From Candidatus Altimarinota bacterium (lineage in GTDB: Bacteria; Patescibacteriota; Gracilibacteria; UBA1369; LOWO2-01-FULL-3), in contig JAESSS010000094.1 of the NCBI GenBank assembly GCA_016763975.1, positions 1 through 39,108 of the forward strand: DNA of 39,108 bases, given 5' to 3'. Positions 18,089 to 26,108 of this stretch are shown here, in pieces. Position numbers and translations under genes: made by a program. The notes beneath the pieces are model-generated. The model was given only the letters and a program-made list of their open reading frames with translations, did not search any database and was not told where the DNA came from. Numbering within the stretch: the first letter of the stretch is position 1; every line of letters begins with the position of its first letter.

Positions 18089-18117
18089 TTGTCAAACCCC
18101 TTTTTAGACTGTAGGAT
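18089..18117 (+). promoter_or_regulatory. Promoter of tig
   Basis: TTGTCA (18089-18094), a 17-base spacer and TAGGAT (18112-18117). The predicted leader is about 70 bases and contains the hairpin at 18130-18151. A perfect TTGACA on the opposite strand overlaps this -35 (18090-18095), but its nearest -10-like hexamer (TAGAAT) is 24 bases away, so divergent use is uncertain. Confidence 0.72.
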
Positions 18118-18129
18118 AGGGTCAAATTT

Positions 18130-18151
18130 TAAGCACCCATAAAAGTGCTTA
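18130..18151 (+). repeat. Hairpin in the tig leader
   Basis: TAAGCAC and GTGCTTA form a perfect 7-bp stem with an 8-base loop, within the predicted 5' untranslated region of tig. There is no T-run after it, so it is not a normal terminator; it could affect mRNA stability or translation. Confidence 0.6.
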
Positions 18152-18194
18152 ACAATAGGGGATTCACCCATTTTAGTCAAGTAAAATCACAACC

Positions 18195-19463
18195 ATGACC
18201 TATACAGTAAAAAGGCTTCCAAAATCAGAAATCGAACTAACAATTACAGTTAGTGAAGAAACTATGAAGGCCGCAGAGAAAAGAGCAAAAGAGGAGATTG
18301 CTAAACACACAAAAGTGAAAGGATTTCGTCCTGGAAAAGTCCCTGCAAACGTTGTCGACAAACACGTTTCAGCTGACGCAATCAAAGGGCACACAATCGA
18401 ACTTTCTATCCAGAAATCCTATTCCGAAGCGGTTATCAAGGAAAAACTGGAAGTTGTCTCACGCCCACACGTACACATCGACAAAGAAGATCCTCTCACA
18501 TTTACGGCAAAAGTAGCGGTAATGCCTGAAGTAGAGGTCAAAGATCACAAATCAATCAAAATAGCTAAGAAAGAATCAAAAATTGAGAAAAAAGATATTG
18601 AGGAAGTTCTCACAAATCTTCAGAAACAAGGCATTATCTACAAAGATGTTCAAAGAGAAGCCAAAAACGGAGACAGAGCAGAATTGGAATTTGAAGGATT
18701 CGAAGGAGACAAACCAGTAGAAGGAACAAAATCTAGCAATCACCCAGTAATTCTTGGCGAAAATTCATTGATTCCAGGATTCGAGGAAAAAGTAATTGGA
18801 ATGAAAATTGGAGACAAAAAAGAATTCGACATCACTTTTCCAAAAGATTATCACTCCAAAAAATTCCAAGGTAAAAAAATGAATTTCAAAGTTGAGTTAC
18901 AAAGGCTTGAAGAAGCAATTGTTCCTGAAATTGACGAAGCATTAATCGAGAAATTCACTGGCAAAAAGATGAAACTCGATGAATTGACTAAGGAAATTGA
19001 AGAAAACCTACAAGCAAAAAAAGACACAGACCTTCAACGTGAAAGAGAAAACGAGTACATCGAAGCTCTACTCAAAAAGATCAAAGTTGAATTGCCAGAA
19101 TCTCTCATCGCAGAAGAATCTGAGCAGATCCTCACTGAAATGAAACAAAACATCATATCACGCAAAAATGATTGGGATGAATTCCTAGAAAGAGCCAAAA
19201 CAACAGAAGACGAACTTCGCAAAAAATATGCACCCGAAGCAGAACGTCGCATCAAAATCCGTTTGGCCCTACAAAACATCATCCAAAAAGAAGAAATCAA
19301 AGTTACTGACGAAGACCTCAGCAACGAACTGGAAAAAGTGAAAGGTTTCTATCCAGGTGAGCAACACGACAAAATTCAAGAAGATTTTGAATCAGGAAAA
19401 CTGAAGATGAACATCCTTAACAGACTGACTCTCAGTAAATTCTTTGATAAAGTGCTATTGTAA
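18195..19463 (+). CDS. tig: Trigger factor (ribosome-associated chaperone and peptidyl-prolyl isomerase)
   Basis: A 422-aa protein, the usual length for trigger factor. It binds the ribosome at the exit tunnel and helps new chains fold. The ribosome-binding signature GFRPGKVP is at residues 43-50. An FKBP-type prolyl isomerase domain spans about 155-245 (NGDRAELEFEGF ... NSLIPGFEEKVIGMKIGDKKEF), and the rest is the long helical C-terminal chaperone domain. ATG at 18195 lies 70 bases below a good promoter; no Shine-Dalgarno is visible. It is the first gene of the + strand core segment. In many bacteria tig precedes clpP, which is not the case here. Confidence 0.95.
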   Translation: MTYTVKRLPKSEIELTITVSEETMKAAEKRAKEEIAKHTKVKGFRPGKVPANVVDKHVSADAIKGHTIELSIQKSYSEAVIKEKLEVVSRPHVHIDKEDPLTFTAKVAVMPEVEVKDHKSIKIAKKESKIEKKDIEEVLTNLQKQGIIYKDVQREAKNGDRAELEFEGFEGDKPVEGTKSSNHPVILGENSLIPGFEEKVIGMKIGDKKEFDITFPKDYHSKKFQGKKMNFKVELQRLEEAIVPEIDEALIEKFTGKKMKLDELTKEIEENLQAKKDTDLQRERENEYIEALLKKIKVELPESLIAEESEQILTEMKQNIISRKNDWDEFLERAKTTEDELRKKYAPEAERRIKIRLALQNIIQKEEIKVTDEDLSNELEKVKGFYPGEQHDKIQEDFESGKLKMNILNRLTLSKFFDKVLL

Positions 19464-19500
19464 GTTTAAAATAAGAAAAATCGCCTCATAACTCATTCCT

Positions 19501-19740
19501 ATGAAAGCTCTATATCTCGCCGGTTCAATCGTATTCACCACACTAATCTTGGTTTTGGCATTTGAAAATATCAATGCCCAGTGCAGCCAAATCAACTTCC
19601 TGTTTTACGATGTGCGCTTCAGTCCTACATTTATCATCCTTCTAGTATCAGTGATCGGCATCGTGACCGGAGCACTTTATCACGCCTTCCTCGGAAAGAT
19701 ATTCGAGAACAGCGACGGTGAAGAAGAAGAGGATTTTTAG
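19501..19740 (+). CDS. LapA-domain (DUF1049-like) small membrane protein
   Basis: A 79-aa protein with two membrane segments: about 5-24 (YLAGSIVFTTLILVLAFENI) and 42-64 (SPTFIILLVSVIGIVTGALYHAF), and a short acidic cytoplasmic tail (NSDGEEEEDF). The pattern of two helices around an Asn-rich short loop (FENINAQCSQINFLFYDVRFS) is typical of the lipopolysaccharide-assembly protein A domain family, which is widespread also in bacteria without LPS; its role here is unknown. It starts 37 bases after tig without a visible promoter or Shine-Dalgarno, so it may be co-transcribed with tig. Confidence 0.75.
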   Translation: MKALYLAGSIVFTTLILVLAFENINAQCSQINFLFYDVRFSPTFIILLVSVIGIVTGALYHAFLGKIFENSDGEEEEDF

Positions 19741-19745
19741 AAATT

Positions 19746-19799
19746 TAGGCGCATTTATATCGCAGTCAACAAAGCAATAGAGCATTACAAATGCGCCTA
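19746..19799. repeat. 11-bp inverted repeat upstream of the regulator
   Basis: TAGGCGCATTT (19746-19756) and AAATGCGCCTA (19789-19799) match perfectly with 32 bases between them. It could be an operator half-site pair or an mRNA stem at the end of the lapA-like transcript. Confidence 0.7.
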
Positions 19800-19829
19800 T
19801 TGTATAAAAAAATATTGCAAAGAGAAATA

Positions 19830-19866
19830 AAAAAGTATACATTCCCAATTGGAGTGAATACTTTTT
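19830..19866 (+). terminator. Terminator-like hairpin before the regulator gene
   Basis: AAAAAGTAT (19830-19838) pairs with ATACTTTTT (19858-19866); after one A-A mismatch the stem continues with CATTC and GAGTG around a 7-base loop. It has A-rich and T-rich flanks on both strands, so it could stop transcription either way. It ends 31 bases before the regulator's ATG and would sit in its leader. Confidence 0.55.
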
Positions 19867-19897
19867 GTATTCGTTCCGGGCAATAAAACCAGGGCAC

Positions 19898-20454
19898 ATG
19901 CTAAAAAAGCTTTTTACGTCAAACACTCGTATTAAGCTCCTCACAGTTTATCTAATGAACCCCGATCAGGAGTATTACATTAGAGAACTAACGCGGAAGC
20001 TTAATGAACAAATTAATTCAGTTCGTCGAGAACTGGATAATTTAAAAAAGATTGGACTTTTACGTTCAAGAACCAAAGATCGTAAGAAATTTTACTATCT
20101 AAATAAGGACTTCCTTTTTGTGGAAGAATTGAAATCAATTTCATCAAAGCCCTTTCCTCAAACCAAAGCATTTCAAAAGACATAGCCAAACTTGGCCCAA
20201 TCAAACTACTGGTACTGTCTGGAGTTTTTGCAAATCAAGACGAAGCCAACGTAGACATGCTCGTAGTAGGGGATATAGATGCCGAAAGACTTTCGACCTA
20301 TTTGAACTCAGAAATACGCACAAAGCGCCCGGTAAAATTCACAATTATGAATGAAGAAGACTACCAATACCGCATAGATTGCAATGATCGTTTCGTGAAA
20401 GAACTCGTAGAAAATCCAAACAATATTATTCCAATCAACAAATTCAGCAAATAA
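19898..20454 (+). pseudogene. HTH / nucleotidyltransferase-like regulator, frameshifted
   Basis: Two frames together make one protein of about 185 aa. The first (ATG at 19898 to TAG at 20185) has a winged-helix DNA-binding domain: YYIRELTRKLNEQINSVRRELDNLKKIGLL followed by a KKFYYLN wing. Protein-like sequence then continues in another frame from about 20137 to TAA at 20454: KALSSNQSISKDIAKLGPIKLL, then LSGVFANQDEANVDMLVVGD, which resembles a degenerate nucleotidyltransferase fold. Adding one T in the short run at about 20140-20143 (AATTTC to AATTTTC) restores a continuous frame. This may be a sequencing or assembly error, a true pseudogene, or programmed slippage. The TTG upstream at 19865 lies inside a hairpin and is not the likely start. 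Confidence 0.75.
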
Positions 20455-20467
20455 AGAGGAAAATCCC

Positions 20468-20496
20468 TTGATTTAAGCATAAGTCTTCTATATATT
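20468..20496 (+). promoter_or_regulatory. Promoter of rplS
   Basis: TTGATT (20468-20473), a 17-base spacer and TATATT (20491-20496). The predicted leader is about 23 bases and lacks a Shine-Dalgarno. It separates the rplS-rnhB-csaB run from the frameshifted regulator. Confidence 0.75.
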
Positions 20497-20525
20497 TCTC
20501 AGGCTTTAAGAAATAAACGAACCAA

Positions 20526-21092
20526 ATGAACCTACTACAACACGTACAAGAACTGGCTGGAAAGAAGAAAAAAGTCCCTCTAATCAGGACTGGAATGACA
20601 GTACGCGTACATTTGAGAATTAAAGAAGGAGAAAAACAAAGAACACAGATTTTTGAAGGCCTAGTGCTCAAAGTAAATAGTGGTCACGGAGCTGACAAAA
20701 GTTATACAGTTAGAAAAATGGTAGGTGGAATCGGAGTAGAGAAAATTTTCCCACTTCATTCAACAAACATTGAAAAAATCGAAGTAAAGAAGATCGCAAA
20801 AGTACGAAGATCAAAACTCTACTACATGCGTGAACGTTCAGGTAAATCAGCTCGTCTTAGACAATCATTGGTATCCGGTGTTGCAATGGACGAAACAATT
20901 TCACTTGAAGAAGAAGAAGAAAAGCCAGAAGTAGCTGAAACTCCTGAAGAAAACACAGATGCACAAGAAGACGCTCCAGTAGCTGAAACTCCAGAAACTC
21001 CTGAAGCTCCAGAAGCTCCAGCAACTCCAGAAGTAGCTGAAACTCCTGAAGCTCCAGAAGCAGAAGAGACAAAGCCTGAAGAGAAAGAGTAA
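20526..21092 (+). CDS. rplS: 50S ribosomal protein L19 with long acidic C-terminal extension
   Basis: Residues 1-115 are a normal L19: RTGMTVRVHLRIKEGEKQRTQ, FEGLVLKVNSGHG, VRKMVGGIGVEKIFPLHS, and the basic end KVRRSKLYYMRERSGKSARLR. L19 sits at the 30S-50S interface. Here about 70 extra residues follow, made almost only of Glu, Pro, Ala, Thr and Val with repeated AETPE / APEAPE units. Such a tail is not part of the usual protein (about 115 residues) and is likely disordered. The gene has its own promoter and is followed 14 bases later by rnhB, a common pairing; trmD and rimM, often beside L19, are absent. Confidence 0.95.
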   Translation: MNLLQHVQELAGKKKKVPLIRTGMTVRVHLRIKEGEKQRTQIFEGLVLKVNSGHGADKSYTVRKMVGGIGVEKIFPLHSTNIEKIEVKKIAKVRRSKLYYMRERSGKSARLRQSLVSGVAMDETISLEEEEEKPEVAETPEENTDAQEDAPVAETPETPEAPEAPATPEVAETPEAPEAEETKPEEKE

Positions 21093-21106
21093 AAGACCCA
21101 TACAAT

Positions 21107-21700
21107 ATGGCATCATTCCAAGCATACGAATCCAGACTTAAAAAAGCTGGATTTTTTTATATAGCCGGAATTGATGAGGCCGGTAGGGGACCAATGGCCG
21201 GACCGGTAGTTTCTGCAGCGGTAATTCTAAAAGACAAAGCCAGATTACCGGGATTAAATGATAGTAAAAAACTCTCAGCAGCAAAAAGAGAAGAACTTTT
21301 CCCAAAAATAATATCCAACTCAATCGCATATTCAATCACAATCGTTTCTCACCTCACCATCGATGAAATAAATATCCTCAACGCAACCCGCCTCGCCAAT
21401 AAATTATGCGTACAATACCTCAGACCAAGTCCAGATTTTGTATTACTCGACGGCAGAGACAAACAATTCATCAATCACCCCTTTGAGAACATCGTTAAGG
21501 GAGATAGCAAGGTGAAATCAATCGCAGCTGCATCAATTCTCGCAAAAGTAACTCGCGACAGGTTAATGCAGTATTACGCAGAAAAATACCCGGAATACGC
21601 TTTCCAAAAACACATGGGATACGGAACACGCCAACATCGTAAGGCCATGGAACAATATGGGCCTTGCAGCATTCATAGAAAAAGTTACACTTTTAAGTAA
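21107..21700 (+). CDS. rnhB: Ribonuclease HII
   Basis: A 197-aa enzyme that cuts RNA in RNA-DNA hybrids and single ribonucleotides misplaced in DNA. It has the signature GIDEAGRGPMAGP with D23 and E24, then D115 (LLDGRD) and D133 (KGDSKV), which match the four metal-binding acids of the family in spacing, and the conserved AAASILAKVTRD. Length is typical. ATG follows the L19 stop by 14 bases, and the TAA overlaps by one base the ATG of the next gene, so rplS, rnhB and the pyruvyl transferase gene look like one operon. Confidence 0.95.
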   Translation: MASFQAYESRLKKAGFFYIAGIDEAGRGPMAGPVVSAAVILKDKARLPGLNDSKKLSAAKREELFPKIISNSIAYSITIVSHLTIDEINILNATRLANKLCVQYLRPSPDFVLLDGRDKQFINHPFENIVKGDSKVKSIAAASILAKVTRDRLMQYYAEKYPEYAFQKHMGYGTRQHRKAMEQYGPCSIHRKSYTFK

Positions 21701-22722
21701 TGAAATTTGTAATTTGTGGAAATTACGGAGCCAAAAACATTGGGGACGAATTAATCCTTCAGGGACTTTTGACTTCCATTAAAAATATCGATGAAAAGGC
21801 TCAGATAACCGTACTTTCGGCAAATCCAAGCGAAACATCCAAGAGATACAAGGTTGAATCGGCCTACAAATTCCCCGCAGGCATACGCTCATTTTTCCGC
21901 TCACACACTAAGACCAAGAAAGCGGTAAAAGAATGTGATTATTTCATCCTCGGTGGGGGAGGACTATTTGGCAGCCTGAGTTTCAGAGCCAATTTAATTT
22001 GGGCAACACAAGCTAGACGCGCTCTGAAATATAAGAAATCACTGATTATGTACGGCCAAAGCATCGGCCCACTCAACGGCTCCCTCCGCCAACGCCTCGT
22101 ACACTCCATATTCTCCCCGGCCCACTTCATTGCAGTACGCGATCAAGACTCCAGAGAACGCCTCACAGCCCTCGGCATCACAAAAACAATCCATACAATG
22201 CCCGACCTGGCATTTCGCATCCCAGAGGCAATAATCAAACGTAGAAACGCCACAATCCTTGTGGCCCTGCGCGAACTTCACGGCCTTCCCCAATATTTCA
22301 TCAAATCAGTCGCAAACTTCCTCAACTGGCTCATCGAACAACGCGGCTACAAAGTAAACATCATCGATTTCCAAGAAGGCAACGGCTCCGACCACCGCCT
22401 CAATCACGAACTCCTCCGCTATATCGAAAAACTTGGCAAAGTGAAAAAACTAAAACAATCCGACATCATGGAAGCCGACATGGTATTAGGCATGCGTTTC
22501 CACTCAATTATTTCCGCAGTACAATCCAAAATCCCCTTTATCGCAATTAACTACGCACCAAAAGTCGAAGCATTCATCAAAGACGCCGGATTCAACCAAC
22601 ACATGTTAGAGATAGAAGAAGTGAGCGCTCAGACCCTACAACAAAAATTCGAAATAGCAGAAGATCCCCACTACAAACCAAGCTTTGCCAATATAGAAAA
22701 GCAACTTCGCGCCACCCTTTAA
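21700..22722 (+). CDS. csaB: Polysaccharide pyruvyl transferase, CsaB-like
   Basis: A 340-aa protein with the hallmarks of the family: GNYGAKNIGDELILQGLL at the N-terminus, FILGGGGLFG, IMYGQSIGPL, the VRDQDSRERL and MPDLAF segments, and near the end MRFHSIISAV and PFIAINYAPK. CsaB-type enzymes move a ketal pyruvate from phosphoenolpyruvate to a sugar of a cell-wall polysaccharide, which in some Gram-positive bacteria lets SLH-domain S-layer proteins bind. No SLH domain is seen in this window. Its stop overlaps by four bases (TTAA) the stop of the convergent rmlA, so nucleotide-sugar synthesis lies just across the boundary. The acceptor glycan is unknown. Confidence 0.88.
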   Translation: MKFVICGNYGAKNIGDELILQGLLTSIKNIDEKAQITVLSANPSETSKRYKVESAYKFPAGIRSFFRSHTKTKKAVKECDYFILGGGGLFGSLSFRANLIWATQARRALKYKKSLIMYGQSIGPLNGSLRQRLVHSIFSPAHFIAVRDQDSRERLTALGITKTIHTMPDLAFRIPEAIIKRRNATILVALRELHGLPQYFIKSVANFLNWLIEQRGYKVNIIDFQEGNGSDHRLNHELLRYIEKLGKVKKLKQSDIMEADMVLGMRFHSIISAVQSKIPFIAINYAPKVEAFIKDAGFNQHMLEIEEVSAQTLQQKFEIAEDPHYKPSFANIEKQLRATL

Positions 22723-23516
22723 ACCTTTACCTCAACATCCGATTCACCAAGTTTACGGTGTGTGCGCCCTTCCAATTCCAATTTACTATCAACCTTGGCC
22801 AAATGACTTCCCTGAACAAGGAAAGCGGCATCCATCAAGGAATCAAAATTTTCTCCACAATCTCCCCAAAAACCTTTCAAAACCTCATAACTCATTTCAC
22901 CCTTATCTAAATAATAATTATTCACATCTGTAATTTCCAACTCATTACGTTCAGATAGATTCAAATTTTTGATCACATCAAAAACCTGCGAATCGTACAT
23001 ATAACATCCAATCACAGCTAAGTTAGATTTTGGCTCACTTGGTTTTTCTACAATGCCAGAAATCTTATCCCCATCAAGCTCAGCAACCCCGTAAGATTCA
23101 GGACTATCAACTTCTTTCAAAAATATCTTTGCACCACTTTCCATCTTTTTATAATCAGCAACAGCAGTACTTAAATCATCTTGAATAATATTATCTCCCA
23201 AAATCACCACAAACTTCTCTCCACCCACAAATCTTTCAGTCAAACTAAGGGCCTGAGCGATCCCTCCCGCCTCTTCCTGCACTTCATAAGACAAACTCAT
23301 GCCCAAGGATGCTCCAGAGCCCAGAAGCTCTAAAAAGTCCCCAGCATGCCCTCGTCCAGACACGATCATCACCTCAGTGATACCAGCCTCCTTCAAAGAA
23401 TAAAGTGGATAGTAAACCATTGGCTTATTGTACACCGGCAAAAGATGTTTATTAGTCACCTTAGTCAGAGGATTCAAACGACTCCCCGTACCGCCTGCAA
23501 GTATTACTCCTTTCAT
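22719..23516 (-). CDS. rmlA: Glucose-1-phosphate thymidylyltransferase
   Basis: A 265-aa nucleotidyltransferase making dTDP-glucose from glucose-1-phosphate and dTTP, the first step of dTDP-deoxysugar synthesis. The N-terminal nucleotide-binding signature is LAGGTGSRLNPLTKVTNKHLLPV (residues 6-28), followed by YNKPMVYYPL, VVILGDNI, IVEKPSEPKSN and GFWGDCGENFDSL. It is shorter at the C-terminus than the common 290-residue form. It starts with ATG 32 bases after rmlD and ends convergently with csaB. The substrate assignment rests on the family and on neighbouring rmlB and rmlD genes. Confidence 0.92.
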   Translation of the reverse strand: MKGVILAGGTGSRLNPLTKVTNKHLLPVYNKPMVYYPLYSLKEAGITEVMIVSGRGHAGDFLELLGSGASLGMSLSYEVQEEAGGIAQALSLTERFVGGEKFVVILGDNIIQDDLSTAVADYKKMESGAKIFLKEVDSPESYGVAELDGDKISGIVEKPSEPKSNLAVIGCYMYDSQVFDVIKNLNLSERNELEITDVNNYYLDKGEMSYEVLKGFWGDCGENFDSLMDAAFLVQGSHLAKVDSKLELEGRTHRKLGESDVEVKV

Positions 23517-23548
23517 ACTTAGGATTAAACATTATTCGAGCACAAACA

Positions 23549-24349
23549 TCAAGCTTTTTCGCTTAAATAAGCCTTTAGCGCTTCTCGCCAATCCCTCAAA
23601 GCTCCCAACTTATTATTCCTCAAAATAGAACACTTGGGCCTCTTGGCTGGGCTTTTATACTCTTCAGAACTAATTTTCTTCACATTATCCCCCAAGATCT
23701 CCACAGCAAATTCATACCACGAACATGAACCTGAATTAGTTAAGTGATAAATGCCAAAATCGGCTTTTTTCTCCACCAAATTCTCAAGCACCGCATCCAC
23801 CAGATCAGGAACATAAGTAGGGGAGCCAAACTGATCTCCAACAACAGAAACCCCTTCACCCAGCCTAAGCATAGTATCCACAAAATTGCCGCCATTTTTA
23901 CCAAAAAGCCAAGAAGTCCTCACAATAAAATATCGTTTCATCTTTACTTCAATAGACTTTTCACCCGCTAATTTAGACTCACCATAAGCAGTAATCGCAA
24001 ACCGCTGCGAATCCTCATCATAACCATCAGCCATTCCATCAAAAACATAATCAGTAGAAAAATGAATCAACACAGCATCAATATCAGCACAAAGCACAGC
24101 CATTTGTTTCACCGCATCGCCATTCACCTTGAAAGCCACTACCTCATTGCTCTCACAAGCATCCACATCGGTATAAGCCGCACAGTTAATCACATAATCC
24201 GGCCGCACCTCATCAAAAACGTCCGCCAAAGCCTGTTTATCAGTAATATCCAAATCCACTCGACTATAAGCAAAAAGATTATGGCTCTTTAGCTTCTCTA
24301 CGAAACAAGATCCCAACATCCCATTTTTACCCAGTAATAAAATCTTCAA
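23549..24349 (-). CDS. rmlD: dTDP-4-dehydrorhamnose reductase
   Basis: A 266-aa short-chain dehydrogenase of the extended family. The cofactor loop is GKNGMLGS (7-14), the conserved AAYTDVDACE is at 57-66, STDYVFDG at 98-105, and the catalytic pair is Y122 and K126 (YGESK). In the classical pathway it reduces dTDP-4-keto-L-rhamnose to dTDP-L-rhamnose with NAD(P)H. It starts with TTG at 24349, inside the last 23 bases of proS, so translation is likely coupled to that gene. No rmlC-type epimerase is seen in the window, so the final sugar is open. Confidence 0.92.
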   Translation of the reverse strand: MKILLLGKNGMLGSCFVEKLKSHNLFAYSRVDLDITDKQALADVFDEVRPDYVINCAAYTDVDACESNEVVAFKVNGDAVKQMAVLCADIDAVLIHFSTDYVFDGMADGYDEDSQRFAITAYGESKLAGEKSIEVKMKRYFIVRTSWLFGKNGGNFVDTMLRLGEGVSVVGDQFGSPTYVPDLVDAVLENLVEKKADFGIYHLTNSGSCSWYEFAVEILGDNVKKISSEEYKSPAKRPKCSILRNNKLGALRDWREALKAYLSEKA

Positions 24350-26066
24350 CTTTCTTATTTAAATCATCAAATTTTACATCTTCAGCCTCACCCCCAGCCC
24401 TCAACTTCCATTCAGCCCCACCCTTCTCCATAGTCCGTGAACTAACAACCAATCTCAACGGCACACCAATCAAATCCGCATCAGCAAACTTCTTACCCGG
24501 ACTTTCTTTGCGATCATCATATAGAACTTCCACACCCAATGCTTCCAATTCATTATAAAGTTTTTCAGCACGATCCAGCACTTCATCGTCCTTGCCAACC
24601 TTTCCAATAGAAATCAAATGCACTTGGAATGGCGCAACAGCCAGCGGCCAGACCATACCATTTTCATCATTATGAATCTCCACAATAGTTGCCAAAGTAC
24701 GACCAATGCCGATTCCATAACAACCCATGTAGTAAGGTTTGCCTTTGCCATCATTGTCGACAAAAGTCGCTTTTTTCATCTTTTCAGAATAGTGAAAGCC
24801 AAGCTGGAAAATATTTCCAACCTCGATCCCTCTATCCTCGCTCAAAGTATATTTGCCATCAGCAGTTTTGAATCCAGCATGGGCCATCGCAATGTCTCCC
24901 TCAATGTCATGAGTGAAATCTCGGCCATAATTCACATTAATCGTGTCATTCGTATCTTCTTTTTGTCCTCCAATGAAATTCTTCACAGTTTTTAGAGAAG
25001 AATCAGCCACATAAATCACTTTGTGTTTACCTTTTCCTACAAACTCATGACCCCAAGAATGTACAAATCCAGTTTTACTGCCAATCGCCTTCAAATCCTC
25101 ATCAGTCGCCTCAACCAGCTGCCCAACAAGACTTAGTACTTGTTCCAACTTCACTTTGTTCACTTCCAAGTCTCCTCTCAAAGTAGCAATAATAATATCT
25201 CCATGAATTGAACGATAAACCACATTCTTCAAAAAGTGCCTAGAGTCTTTGCCATAATGTTTTTCATTATCCTCCATCTTTTGCACCCACTCAGGTTGAT
25301 CAATAGTTTCCATCTCTTTCATTTCTTCATCAACATTTACTTCATCTAATTGAAAAGTAGCCACATCTTCATGTGCCGCGTATTTACCATCCTCAGTTAT
25401 CAAAAATCTACTTTCTCCAGCATCACTCACCACCACAAACTCGTGACAATATTCTCCACCGATATAACCATTGTCCGCCTCCACAACAACACAATCCAAA
25501 CCACATCTCTTAAAAATATTCATATAAGTATGCCACATCTTCTTGTATTCAATCTTAAAATCCTCTTCATCACGATGAAAAGAATAAGCATCCTTCATAA
25601 TAAATTCCCTTACTCTCAGTAATCCACCTCTTGCTCTCATTTCATCACGAAACTTAGTAGAAAATTGGTAAATATTAAACGGAAGATCTTTATATGAAAT
25701 TTGAAATTTGCGAGTCACATCCACAAACATCTCCTCAGCAGTACCACCAAGCGCAAACTCAGCACCACGTCTATCCTCAATATTCATCAACTCAAAACCA
25801 GCAGTATTATCACGATTAGTTTCCTTCCAAAGTTCCATTGGATGAAGAACCGGCGCAAGCATCTCTTGGCCACCTGCAGCATCCATCTCCTCTTTCACAA
25901 TCTTCATAATCTTGGCTTGAACCCTGTGCCCAAGTGGCAAGAAAAAATAACGCCCAGCAGTAGACTCACGAATAAACCCCGCTTGATGCAACAGTTTGTG
26001 AGACTTTAGGCTCGCATGTGAAGGCACTTCCTTTTCTGTTTTGCCAAAAAACTTTGAATAACGCAT
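24327..26066 (-). CDS. proS: Prolyl-tRNA synthetase, bacterial type
   Basis: A 579-aa class II aminoacyl-tRNA synthetase that charges tRNA-Pro. Motif 1 region is RESTAGRYFFLPLGHRVQAKI; the TAEEMF and motif 2 FRDEMRARGGLLRVREF segments are intact; motif 3 is GIGIGRTLATIVE. Between motifs 2 and 3 (about 225-385) lies the bacterial insertion domain that removes misacylated Ala. The C-terminal anticodon-binding domain follows (VAPFQVHLISIGK ... GVEVLYDDRKESPGKKFADADLIG). Length is normal. It follows the HEExH gene by 42 bases and overlaps rmlD. ATG at 26066 has no Shine-Dalgarno. Confidence 0.96.
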   Translation of the reverse strand: MRYSKFFGKTEKEVPSHASLKSHKLLHQAGFIRESTAGRYFFLPLGHRVQAKIMKIVKEEMDAAGGQEMLAPVLHPMELWKETNRDNTAGFELMNIEDRRGAEFALGGTAEEMFVDVTRKFQISYKDLPFNIYQFSTKFRDEMRARGGLLRVREFIMKDAYSFHRDEEDFKIEYKKMWHTYMNIFKRCGLDCVVVEADNGYIGGEYCHEFVVVSDAGESRFLITEDGKYAAHEDVATFQLDEVNVDEEMKEMETIDQPEWVQKMEDNEKHYGKDSRHFLKNVVYRSIHGDIIIATLRGDLEVNKVKLEQVLSLVGQLVEATDEDLKAIGSKTGFVHSWGHEFVGKGKHKVIYVADSSLKTVKNFIGGQKEDTNDTINVNYGRDFTHDIEGDIAMAHAGFKTADGKYTLSEDRGIEVGNIFQLGFHYSEKMKKATFVDNDGKGKPYYMGCYGIGIGRTLATIVEIHNDENGMVWPLAVAPFQVHLISIGKVGKDDEVLDRAEKLYNELEALGVEVLYDDRKESPGKKFADADLIGVPLRLVVSSRTMEKGGAEWKLRAGGEAEDVKFDDLNKKVEDFITG

Positions 26067-26108
26067 GAGCAGAATATAGATGTTTTTGAGGCTGAGGGCA
26101 ATGGGGAA

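Noticed and set aside
18060-18095. Strong promoter for the 1094-aa gene
   Set aside because: TTGACA is perfect, but the nearest -10-like hexamer (TAGAAT) is 24 bases away, outside the useful range; it is left as uncertain.
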